Part shown: piece by piece, positions 12,101 through 22,323 of the stretch
Layout of the letters: the number at the start of each line of letters is the position of its first letter
How positions within the stretch are numbered: position 1 is the stretch's first letter
Origin: Gibbula magus
Taxonomy: Eukaryota > Mollusca > Gastropoda > Trochida > Trochidae
Length of the DNA stretch: 64,000 nucleotides
Direction: 5' to 3'
NCBI GenBank assembly: GCA_936450465.1
Contig: OW388304.1
Location: 14,737,061-14,801,060, forward strand
Program-made: the position numbers and the translations under genes
The notes under the pieces: generated by a model
Told to the model about the DNA's origin: nothing
Database searches by the model: none
Seen by the model: only the letters and a program-made list of their open reading frames with translations

Positions 12101-13484
12101 TGTTTTTGGCTCACAGTCCAAATTACCATTATTTTTGACAGAACATAATCTTCCAGTTGCTACGATATTATTATCGTCATCTTCTTTATTCAACCTAAAT
12201 TTGAAACCAACATCCCCGTTTTCCATACCCTCAGGGAGAAAACGGATATAAGCATCACCGCAAGACTTGTACTTGAAAGTCAGGGAACTTCTGCTTGTGA
12301 CGTCAAAACTATGCTCCTTCATAAGGGACAACTTTTCTTGGTCGGCGTATGTTGTTATGCTCAGTGCCGAAGTTTCAGAATCAGTCTCACCTGTAACTGA
12401 AAAGAACAAACCTTGCCTCTCATTAAGCGGATCGACTTTGGATTTCATGTCACTATGCTTCTAATAGAGTATGTACTGTTTTGTTTTTTTGGTTTTTTTT
12501 GCAGGTATAAACATATTGATAATATATTTTTTTAATGTTTCCATACGTAACTTGACTTTAAAAGTAGATGTGCATTTCGAAAAGTTTATTTATAGTGAAT
12601 CCATTGATTAACATTTACTCAGGTCTATGATGCACAAAAGATTAAGTTTATATCGAATTGATAGAGTCTGGGTCACTTGAAATTGACAAGATTATTTTAT
12701 GAAATGTTTATCTGTGACGAAAGTTCAAAACTATGTCTCATGGCTGTTAACACACAAAACTACATTTATCGGCAAACGTAACTACAGCTTAAATAAAGAT
12801 ATAAAACCCAGGATTGAAACATAGTTATGTAATGTGTCTAGATGTAGAAGCCGACCAAAGTAAATGAGATCTTTTTTAAAACTTACTTTTTCACTTTTAA
12901 AAATCTGGGTTTTAGAATCTCCTTAACGAGATGTGTTAGGAGAGTGTAATATGGCTTGTAATAATGCGTCCAAGAAGGAACATTATGTCGACGTCGACTT
13001 TCATAAACCATAACTCATAAATGTTTAAACTTAACAATATGGCCAAAAACCATTTTGAAAAGCGATTTCAGGACATCGTTTGTTTGAACTGACCAAAATA
13101 TAAGCACCATATTTTGATGAATGAATGAGTACTTATTGAAAAATAATGAAACCTCTGTTTGATTCTTAAAGTAAAATGAAAAGTAAACAAATTTGGAACA
13201 CTTTCTTTCAAGGGTTCATTAATGTCAAATATCCAATTTAATTTCGATTCCTAAAGTTTTGAGATTTACCTTAATTCTCACATGATAGCAACTTTTTATC
13301 GGCTTTCTTCAAAACATCATATTTTAGCTCTTCAACATCATTAATACTCCTACTATAATTGCTTCAATGTTATTAACTAAAGCTAAACCCTTGTAACTAA
13401 CCTGGTTAGTGATAAGTGATCGGTAATCTTACCTAAAGCAATCAAACACATTGCAGATACTGACACAAAAGTGTGGGTATTCAT
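9181..13484 (-). CDS. FAMeT-like, mucin-stalk, GPI-anchored protein, copy A
   Basis: Four exons on the minus strand: 13,484-13,433, 12,396-11,905, 10,260-9,994 and 9,629-9,181. All introns are GT-AG and phase 1, and the exons sum to 1,260 bp (419 aa plus stop). Exon 1 is a signal peptide (MNTHTFVSVSAMCLIAL). Exon 2 (about residues 18-182) resembles the farnesoic-acid-O-methyltransferase-like domain (Methyltransf_FA): conserved CDDFKTF, VHFDED, SPFHWGDV and ASWVIGE, with five cysteines. Exon 3 is a mucin-like stalk of repeated TSEAP/TSEPP units. Exon 4 has repeats of NNNDGS, then an acidic Ser/Gly segment and a C-terminal hydrophobic tail STLALLLTVTTSIFM typical of a GPI signal. Inferred role: a cell-surface glycoprotein displaying the FAMeT-like domain on a glycosylated stalk; no enzymatic activity is implied. 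The exon 3 donor (CAAA|GTATGC) is the weakest splice site. Confidence 0.83.
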
Positions 13485-13522
13485 CTTGGAAGACAGGAAC
13501 TGTTGAAACTAAAATGCCACAC

Positions 13523-13532
13523 CATATATATG
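13523..13532 (-). promoter_or_regulatory. TATA box of gene A
   Basis: CATATATATGG on the minus strand lies ~40 bp upstream of the start codon. It sits in a ~100 bp block conserved upstream of genes B and C. The 5' UTR would be only about 10-20 bp. Confidence 0.6.
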
Positions 13533-13599
13533 GGCTGTTATTCGTGTACTGTACTCATTTCGTTATTGCTTTGATCTTTAATAGACTTTCCCGTGGGTC

Positions 13600-14284
13600 T
13601 TTAATGAAGATTGACATTGCTGTGCCAAGGTATACTAAATCGATGAGTTTATTATCAATGTAAGACATCGTGTACGTCAAAAACATAACAATAAATTGAG
13701 TTGAAGTCAACAAAATATACTCACGTGCAGAAGAAACATGTTTGAGAGAAAATTGAAATATTGATGTCGGAGAAAGTAGATGTTGAATGTATTTGAAAGA
13801 AACATGTTTTGTTAAGAGGTAATCACAATTTCATACATCAGAATATGATACTTTCATTTTTATGTCGGTTCAAAAACACAGAGAGGGCTTAAGATTGTTC
13901 AAGATGTTTTTATTTGCCACAATGTTTGGTATTTAAGTTTGAAAAATAAATAAAAAGTAGAACTTAATAAATAAAAGATGCCGTCAACATAGATAATCGT
14001 CTTTGATTTAAGTTTGTTGGCGCATCATTAATTTAGGACAACACAAGCAAGCAAAAACTCGCTTTGTTGACGCTTAAGGAGATTCCAAAACGACGATTTC
14101 TCAAAGATATGAACAGGTAATGTTTTCAAATTTCTTTATCTATGGTCATGAGGTCACTCTTTTGTCTTATCAGTTGATTATTATTTAGGAATCTACTGGT
14201 CATTGACTGTCCCGGTTAGGAGGGGTGTTAAGGTTTAGACATTTTCAGTAATGGCTAATCGAGTACATTTAAGTTTTGTAATGC
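13600..14284. other. Upstream region of gene A
   Basis: Beyond the conserved promoter block no gene or clear repeat was recognised here. Confidence 0.4.
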
Positions 14285-14352
14285 ATTAAACTGGATTCGA
14301 GCATGCAACCCTTCACTTGGTAGTCAGCGCTTCTAGCCATTAGGCCACAAGA
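14285..14352 (-). pseudogene. Degenerate tRNA-like sequence
   Basis: On the minus strand an A-box-like TGGCCTAATGGCTAGAAGCG is followed ~30 bp later by a B-box-like TCGAATCC. The acceptor and T stems do not pair well, so it is a decayed tRNA or SINE head, not a working tRNA. Confidence 0.4.
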
Positions 14353-14700
14353 CGCTTATAGAAACTTGAGGAGTGTTTGTCAGTAAGAATCCCGCGTTCT
14401 ATTCAAGACTTGTATCGCACAGAAGGCATGGAAAGGTCGAGTTTTAGCTTCACGTGGAAGTTTTGCGCTGCACGTACTTTGAAGAATGCATTTCATGAGG
14501 GTCGTAGCTACTTGTACCATATCCGATGAATGATCACATATGCATTTTCGTGACGTCATACATGGATTAAGATGGAGAATGCACGAATACAGAGCTACTC
14601 ATGATTCTCCATTACATATTTATTGGGTTCTGAAGACATGATGTAACGCTGTTTCAGGCGTATTTGATTAACATATCGTTTCTTTTGCACATGAGTTTAG

Positions 14701-14780
14701 TTAGTTTAGTTTAGGTAGTTTCATCAGGCCACAGGCAGATACTCGTACAATTTGTTCTGCTTCAACGTTGGTTGTTGATT
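14701..14780 (-). other. Candidate relic exon of a lost gene copy
   Basis: A polypyrimidine-AG acceptor (TTATTTTACAG) is followed by AATCAACAACCAACGTTGAA. In the array's phase 1 this reads KSTTNVEAEQIVRVSACGL and then a stop. A similar acceptor plus AATCGGCTACCAACATTGAA occurs at 27,515, so both may be last exons, or eroded exon-3-type sequence, of neighbouring copies. The evidence is weak. Confidence 0.25.
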
Positions 14781-14811
14781 CTGTAAAATAACCTACACTA
14801 GTCTTAGTTCT

Positions 14812-14981
14812 ACACAGTGGCTTAAACATTGATAAATATCATACACTTTTGATTAAAGGTAATTATTTATACTTACCTATTGACTAGACCTACTATACAC
14901 AGTGGCTTAAACATTGATAAATATCATACACTTTTGATTAAAGGTAATTATTTATACTTACCTATTGACTAGACCTACTAT
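14812..14981. repeat. 85 bp tandem duplication
   Basis: Two head-to-tail copies (14,812-14,896 and 14,897-14,981) starting ACACAGTGGCTTAAACATTG and ending TAGACCTACTAT. The last ~35 bp of each reappears inverted at 15,170-15,194, so the block is probably one end of the neighbouring recombinase element. Confidence 0.9.
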
Positions 14982-15235
14982 GCTTTGCCTCCTCAGGCAG
15001 AGTACTAATACAACCTTAACACAGACGAAACTTTTAAAAAAAGAAGAGCAGAGATGGTCAAATCATTCGGTGGTCTCGTGACGTCACTCCAGTGATCATT
15101 CACTCTCCTAACAGGCCCAAATACAGAGAAATGCAGACAAAAGTGGGGAGGGACTAGGGTGTAGGTCTAATTAACAAGTAAGTATAAATAATTACGTATC
15201 ATTATTTAAATAGCTATCTGTTGACTAGACCTACT
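14865..15235. repeat. Inverted-repeat end of a DIRS/YR-like element
   Basis: GTAATTATTTATACTTACC...TAGACCTAC on the left is found inverted at 15,170-15,194. A third, direct copy of TTGACTAGACCTACT lies near 15,223. A mixture of inverted and direct terminal pieces is characteristic of DIRS-type retrotransposons. Assignment to the recombinase remnant next door is an inference from proximity. Confidence 0.45.
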
Positions 15236-15559
15236 GTGCCTGCAATCCAACTGAACGGAGGTGGGTCAGTGTATACAGGGGAGAGACAAGGCAAGAGACT
15301 TGCACTGAGTGTAAGCTAACCTACGAGTTCTACGACACCCATTGGTGAGGACAAGGTAAAGCCAGGGAGACACTATCTCTACCGGCTGAGCAGATCGTAG
15401 AGACAACCCAGCCAATCAGGCCTCAACCGCTACGGGGAGGGAGAACACATAACCGAGGCAATAAAACACAACACAACACGATAAACGATGCGATTCAAAA
15501 TTTATTGAACAAACAAAAAATGTCCCTTTTCCTAAGAGGACTGTCCCCTCCTGGGTCTG

Positions 15560-16287
15560 GAAGGGGGCAGGACCTTCGCCTGAGCGAAGACCTGTGGACC
15601 CAGTATTGATATCCCTTGAGATCTGCTGTAGAGACATCTCGCCGTTAATGGTTGGCAAAAACTTCTGAAGATAGCCAAATACACCCCGCCTAGACATCCG
15701 AGACCACGAAGTTACAACGATAAGCCAACGTGGCCAAGACTGTTCTGGTCTCATGTGGGTTGGAGCTACATGGAAGCGGCAGGTGCGTGGCCTTGTAAAC
15801 ATAAAAAATGTACACAACCAACGCCTATTTGTCAAGCTCCTTGGTGCTCCTCGGAGATTGAGACAAGAATAGCCAACATCTGCTATCTCTCAGGTTGCGA
15901 GTACGATCAACATACACCCTCAAGGCTCTAACCGGACACTTACGTCTTCCATCCACAGAACAGAATGTTTAAATGAGGTCCTTGAGGATCGACACGTCCA
16001 CACCTGGCGACCTCTTCCTGAGCACAGAAAGAATAGCCGACACATTGGTGTTGATGGAAGACGCCTTGAGATGACTGGTATTGCTGGTACTCCGCATCCT
16101 GAGGGATGGTGACCTCAACCGGAACGAAACAGTGCTGGTCACAAAAATAGGTTTGCCACTGCAAGTCAAACAGCCTCCTAGTGATCTTCCTATGAAAAGT
16201 AGCTTTAGTACCGGCTACATACTTGTTTTTACTACTATGTAGTACTATGTAGTAACATGATTCGCACAAGACGAATAGGAATATCAA
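15560..16287 (-). pseudogene. Tyrosine recombinase remnant (DIRS/Crypton-like)
   Basis: Read on the minus strand with frame changes, the sequence gives a tyrosine-recombinase core: ILSVLRKRSPGVDVSILKDL, RKCPVRALRVYVDRT, then NPHETRTVLATLAYRCNF, which holds the HxxR catalytic motif, and WLSSEVFANH*RRDVS, where a stop (TAA) replaces the codon expected for the catalytic tyrosine. Two more TAG stops interrupt it. These recombinases insert circular or linear DNA copies through a covalent 3'-phosphotyrosine link. No reverse transcriptase was found alongside, so DIRS, Ngaro-like and Crypton origins cannot be separated here. Confidence 0.6.
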
Positions 16288-16472
16288 TTTGTTATATCAA
16301 CGTTTGGTTTTGCAAATCTGGCAAAAGACTGTGGAAATGCACACAAACTTAAACCTTAGGGACTGCTAAATATATTCTCATCACAGACATCAAAATTGAT
16401 GTTAGCATGTTTGTGTCATGTTGGCAAGGCAATATTTTTATAAATATCATTTTAGTGACATGTAAGTAATAG

Positions 16473-16586
16473 TTAGACCATGAGGGTCTTTTTTTCTAAT
16501 CGTTGAAATGATTAGTTAGACCACTCGCGCTCGTGGTCTAACTAACCATTCCAACGATTAGACAACAAGGCCCGAATGGTCTAACT
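16473..16586. repeat. Hairpin element
   Basis: Inverted arms: AATCGTTGAAATGATTAGTT then AGACCACTCG on the left, CGTGGTCTAACTAACC then ATTCCAACGATT on the right. Outer GACCATGAGGGTC also matches inverted sequence on the right. A related GTGGTCTAACT fragment occurs at 19,600-19,650. It is a probable non-autonomous fold-back element. Confidence 0.75.
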
Positions 16587-16859
16587 TACCTAGATCATTG
16601 CCAAGTGATAATACGTTTGTAAAGCTTTATTTAGTCAACTAATTTAATAAAAAATTTCGCGAGCTATATTGTTTTGGACAAAGCACATATATGATGCTCA
16701 TCGCCACACACGAAATTGAGATCAAAACAATACCACATGGCTCGTGAAAATCGCGTTAGAGTGCATTTCAACAATTTGCACGTGTGAGTGAACCTCTGAC
16801 TTGCGCACATGGCGCTCCAGTCATTTGAAAGAAGGCATTTGAAATGTTCAGACGTGGAT

Positions 16860-17690
16860 ATTGGCTTAACCAAGAGAAAACTGAAGCCATGCTGATTGGA
16901 ACCAAGACCATGCTTGCCAAAAACAAAATTACAAAGCTTTCAGTTGGCCAAGAAGAAATACAATGTTCTTCTTGTGTAAAAAACCTTGGGGTTTATCTCC
17001 AATCAGACTTTACCTGTGACAAACATGTAACTGACTTGTATAGTAAGTGTAACTACCATTTGCATAACATCGGGAATATTCGACATCTTCTAACCCAAGA
17101 TGCAGCTGCTGACCTCGTCAGAACACTTGTCTTATCCAGATTGGATGATTGCAATAGCCTCCTCCTGAGTGCAAATCAAGAACTTATCCGACGACTCCAA
17201 AGGATACAGAATAAAGCTGCAAGGATAGTGACATTAAGATCCAAGTATGAGCATATTACACCTATTCTCCGATCCCTGCACTGGCTACCAGTACAGGCAC
17301 GCATCGAGTACAAAGTTCTCTCCCTTACATACCAGTGCTTAGACGGAACAGCCCCCGAGTATTTGTGCGATTTCATCAATGTGTACAAACCCACCCGCTC
17401 CCTCCGATCAGACACACAGAATCTTCTACTAACTCCTAGATGGAAACTCAAAACGTTTGGACAATGTTCTTTCAAAAACTCCGCCGCCACTCTCTGGAAT
17501 ACTCTGCCTGAAGATATGAGAACTTGCCCATCTCTGGAGAGTTTCAAAGCTAACTTAAAAACACATCTTTTCAAAAAGTATTATCAAGAGTGACATTTCA
17601 TCATTGACTTGTACAGCGCTTTGAGCATATTACTTATGGATAAGGCGCTATATAAATACTCATTTATTTATTATTATTATTATATATATT
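16860..17690 (+). mobile_element. 5'-truncated L2/CR1-type LINE, ORF2 C-terminus
   Basis: An open frame from within 16,844-17,593 encodes the end of a non-LTR reverse transcriptase and its C-terminal region: LNQEKTEAMLIG, LGVYLQSDFTCDKHV, RLDDCNSLL, LQRIQNKAARIVT, LHWLPVQARIEYKVLSLTY, SFKNSAATLWNTLPEDMR and LKTHLFKKYY. These are conserved in CR1/L2-clade elements. The catalytic YADD and the endonuclease are absent, as expected for 5' truncation during target-primed reverse transcription. The 3' UTR ends GGCGCTATATAAATACTC with a TTATT-rich tail. The remaining frame is unbroken, so insertion is fairly young. Homology begins near 16,860, so the nominal Met at 16,844 has no meaning. Confidence 0.9.
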
Positions 17691-18940
17691 TGCAGCTCAA
17701 TTTAATTTACGTTGAGGTAGATTGACATGTTGTTCTGCTTGTTTGTGAGGTAAGACGTATTAGGATAATAACGAACAACTACTACTACTAAGTAACTGTT
17801 CATGAAACTTTCAAAACATATAAGTTGATCTATCTCACGCAGCCTAGATAGTTTAGCGGGAATATGGACACATGTATCTCAGTTTCTCCCTTCACTTGCA
17901 AATTCATTATTTGCATTGCTTAAATAAGTAACATTAACTTAATATTTAATAGATTTGGTTTCAAACAGTACGCAAGTTTACATCACTGTGTTAATATATC
18001 AAAAACTTCGATTGAAATGGTGTAATACTTAACAAACAATGACTTGCATGCTGCAGACACTATATCAATATAACTTTCACGAGGCTTTTTATATTTTTTT
18101 TACAGGTTTCGCTGAACAAAAGTGTGTTACATTGCTATGACTTTGGAGACTTAAACCACAAATAACAAGTTCATAAATGCTTGTATCGTAGCACTATTTG
18201 GTATCACAAGTAAGTACGTTCAATAAGGAATATTTATCCCTTTTGTTTTCCCAGTCCATTTATTTGTTTAGGCATGGGTTCCTGGACGCGACAGGTATCA
18301 TTTTAGACAAAATTTATTTACCAACTCTCAAAGCTCCTGACTTGAAGTAGACATTCCCCCCTGCAGCTGTTTTACCAATAATGTCCCAGAGAGTCTAACT
18401 AGGGTTTATGTCTTAGGAATTCCGAAGCTATTCCAATTATGGTATGTTCCGGACAGCGAAAAAAAATGAACCACTTTTATTTTGGTGAAATATGATTTTT
18501 AATCAGAAATACAAGACATTAACATCGTGCTTTAGGTCACTGATGATCACATTCTGACATTTCTGTGAATTAAAGAATACCAACCAGCTTCTAAGACTCC
18601 AGGTGCCATTTTCTGACAATATTCCGAAAAATGGGCTTGGGGTGGGTGTTTTACAGTCGCCTCTTAACAATAACTTTGATATATTACCCATACAGGTGAG
18701 AAGACACAGGTGATTATTTTTGTGATATTTGCACATGTGCTTTCAAGTGATTCTCAACGTTGATTGGTCGGTTACCCGGAGAAAGAATGACTATGACGTC
18801 ATAAAACATTGGTCTGACGCGACGATTTATCTTATGACGTCACAATGTTACTGTGGCGACGGGTCCTTCACAGCGGCCGCCCAACATGAAAATGTAATAA
18901 CCAGGCGTAATTTGGTCAATTTAATTGCATAATGGGTAAT
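17691..18940. other. Intergenic DNA
   Basis: No gene recognised. TGACGTCA-type motifs at 18,790-18,845 precede the hairpin at 18,947 and may belong to the same element. Confidence 0.4.
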
Positions 18941-18946
18941 ATATAT

Positions 18947-19085
18947 AATAACCAACTCGGTACGAGTGATTACGGGAAATATCCACTCGTCTAAATAATG
19001 TTCAGAGCCACTCGCTAAAGCTCATGGCTGAACTTTATTTAGACTCATGGATATTTCCCGTAATCACTCGTACCTCGTTGGTTAT
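18947..19085. repeat. 140 bp hairpin MITE
   Basis: Left arm 18,947-19,010 (ATAACCAACTCGGTACGAGT and onward) and right arm 19,026-19,085 (ending ACTCGTACCTCGTTGGTTAT) are near-perfect reverse complements of ~60 bp with a short loop. No coding capacity. Confidence 0.85.
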
Positions 19086-21236
19086 TCTCAAAATCTCTTA
19101 CTCTGAAGACTCCTTATTTACATCGTAGGACTATTAAAAAAATATTTTAAAACCGATTTGTCGGTGAAAAGAACATGGTTACAATCCTGCCACCGGTAAT
19201 ATATGGGTGCTCTTCTCCATTCTCTTCTAGATATTTTCTCCAACCATTCAAAATGAGTTTTCAGCATGGGACATAGCTTTAAACCCAAATTGTTTTAGAT
19301 GTCTTGAGCTTAACATGTGAATGATCCGAAAACGAACCTTTTTCTATATAATACCCTACAATCAGAATCTAACTTAATATCTGCATAGTATCAATCATTT
19401 CCAAACTTCAATTGCATTAAAAATGATTTGACTACCTAATTATGAAAAAAACATGTTTATAAGTTATGTTGGAAAAGAATGAAACAAATGTAAACTGTGT
19501 TGCTTATGTAACACACTTTTGTTCAGAAGCTGTATATGCTGATAATGAAACTACGTAAAAATCGGAATCGTATAAAAAGTAGTTCCGGTCGTGGTCTAAC
19601 TGAAATTCACGTTGGTTATACCACGTCTCAAACAATAGCAGTTATGGTCTAAGTGTATTTAAACCGATGGCATATATAGATAAGACAATCCCTCAAGTTG
19701 AAGAATGCCATTTGAAAATCAAAGGCTTCTTACAAAGGTCAGGGGAAACTCTGAGTTGTAAGACCACATGTTGCATGAAGTCAATAGACAACCATAGATG
19801 CATGTGATTACGATATTTAACAATATCAGATCATAAAGATTGTAATCGTGATGTACATCTTACGAAGTTGTCAGGAGATGAAATATTTAGACCAAGGAAT
19901 GTCCGTACCGGTACTCGTTAGGACAATCTCCGTTGAAGTTCAAAGGGTGCGATTCAGATGACATAGAAACTAGATCTAACCCAAAGATATAATATAAAGA
20001 TGTCACGCACCAAAGCTTAGACGTCTTTAAACATCAAAAGGTGTTTTGGTCAACGGCGGCAATGAAAGGTAGGAGATATTGATATGTTCACCAGACAGTG
20101 ACAGACATATAGAGATATCATGTTATCAGAACTTAACAATGTGTCTGTTTTAGATAAGTGTCCAAAATATGTTTAACTGGTTGGCGCGCTTTATTGTAAA
20201 GTTTTCGATCAAAAACCGTGACTCTCACCTTTATTGTGTTACTACCTACCTGGTCTTATACCTGAGAGACCACGGTATATTGAATGAACTAGCTTTTAAA
20301 TGGTAATTACCAGCAACAGTCAGCAGGTCTCGATAGAAAAAGAATTCTTGTAACACCATGTATAACTTTTTACTTTATGTGGTTTCAACAACAAACGTAA
20401 TATCCATTTAACCATTACGTTTTAGAAAACTAACAACAAGTACTGCTTCTCACATGGGATAGTTCTGTAATTTTGACCTTTCTGTTGAGGTTTACAACCC
20501 TTAAAGAGCCATCAAGGATGTTAGTGTTTCAAATACAGAATTATTCGTGGAAATATTCTTATAACGTCAATCGCTAGAGAAATATTTTTATCTACAACAT
20601 GACCTGTGATAAATAATTTTTATATCACGACAATGTAATGAAATTTGGTTTCAAAGATAGGTTCCCCTTCGAGTAGCGCGTGCCAAGGGTATCTGACGTC
20701 ATATAAACATATTTCCCTAATTGCATAAAACGTACTTCACAACAACTAGTCTTTACGAAGCGTGAAGGCTCGTCTCTAGCGCAAGTCGCCAAAGCAATCC
20801 ACGTGCTGCACGTGCTTCTGTTGGAAGTTAGGCTACCCATGTCACACATTACTGAATGTGACAATTTATTTATAAACACTGATTCTAAATGTCCTGAGAC
20901 CATAAACATTATTGCCTATTTAATTTACGTTTTTGAGCTGAGACCAGCAAATTATGAAAAATATATTCTAATTAATCATCCATGATGTCTTTTTTGTCAT
21001 ACTAGGATCATCAGGTTTTAAGTAACACCTTCCTACCTTGCTTTACTTGACATAAGTTAATTTAAGTATTGTCCATGTTCTTTCTGAAGTGAATTACAAG
21101 CATGTCCTCCTATGCAAATGGTTTCAATAAATGTTTATGGAAATACATTGATCAAGTTATGAAGAATATCTTGAAAGATACAGATGTAGATTACTTTGTT
21201 AACCAACTAATCAATAAAACAAGATACAGTTAACCA
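19086..21236. other. Intergenic DNA, duplicated copy of gene A flank
   Basis: From about 19,660 on, it matches the downstream flank of gene A in the same order (see 5,030-8,801). No gene was recognised. Confidence 0.6.
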
Positions 21237-21242
21237 TTTATT
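21237..21242 (-). terminator. Candidate poly(A) signal of gene B
   Basis: AATAAA on the minus strand in a block conserved with copy A (AATAAAACAAGATACAGTTA lies next to it on the plus strand in both). It is 1.08 kb beyond the stop because an insertion lies between. Closer AATAAA motifs such as 21,981-21,986 could be used instead. Confidence 0.35.
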
Positions 21243-21502
21243 CACAGTTTATGTAGAAAAAAATCGTCATCGACTTCGTCATATCAGATTAAATAGGACA
21301 TATATAATATATATATTTATATATAAAACCTTGCATGCCCATGTGCATTGGATAGAAAAACCTCGAAAAAATCATAGTTTGTTGAAGGTCATTTACGTGC
21401 TTAAAGTCCATAGGCAAGCATCACAGGGATAAAAGTTCAAAACTGATTACAAAGATGACGAAACAAAAAAAATGACAACGACAACCAATCATAGAAAGGG
21501 GG

Positions 21503-21888
21503 TCACACCACATTCTGTTCTCTCCTACTGGGGGCCAGGATTGTCGAAAATAGGCGACTAGAAAGCACATGAAGTTGACGATCCAGCAATATAGATTCCT
21601 TTAATATAAGTCATTTAACATAAAAAGCAAACGAGGATTTACAAAGATATGAATTTTCAAAGCTTTAGATATTAACTGCTGAAGTGAGCCAATCAAAGTG
21701 ATAAACAAAATCACATAGAATCACTTGAAATATCCCGTCAGCTAAAAGTGACCCAGTTTCAAAGCCCAGTACTTGATGCATCATATCACGCAAGAGTTAT
21801 AACATGACTGACATTTGTTCGACAATATTGGCCCCTGTGGTCAAGAACAAAATGCAAGTTCATAGTTTTCTCTCAGAAAGTGGTGTGA
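21503..21888. mobile_element. 386 bp non-autonomous element with 15 bp TIRs
   Basis: TCACACCACATTCTG at the left end is the inverse of CAGAAAGTGGTGTGA at the right end (one mismatch). There is no open frame inside. It is absent at the equivalent place near gene A, so it inserted after the duplication. G-rich flanks (GGGG, GAGGGGG) obscure any target duplication. Confidence 0.6.
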
Positions 21889-22323
21889 GAGGGGGACTCC
21901 AAACGTCTTATTTAATAAGCCCACATTTGGCTATGAGGTGAAAAATACAGGATTTCATAGTGTCAAAGAGCTGTACACTCTTTATTTTCTCAAAAATACT
22001 GAGTAAGATTAACGTTTTGATTCAGATATAATATTATCAATGAAGAGGTCGTACAACTTTTTCATATAAAGTAGTGAAATCGTAAATGTTCACATAATGA
22101 GCTTCAATGAACTCAAGCCAGCGTGTGATAAAAACATTAATTCTCAACTATTCTCTGAAGTTTGTTTGCGAAATTGTTATTGTAATGACTTATTTGGATC
22201 AACCTCATTTTGATTACTGGGCCTTCATATATAATCCATACAAATTTTGTCGTCAATCGTTACTGCGGCAAATATATATAAACACATACTTTAAATGTTT
22301 TTAACGTCATGAAAGTGAATAGT

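Noticed and set aside
16844..17593. A 249-residue host gene
   Set aside because: Its sequence is the C-terminal part of a non-LTR retrotransposon ORF2 with a LINE-type 3' end.
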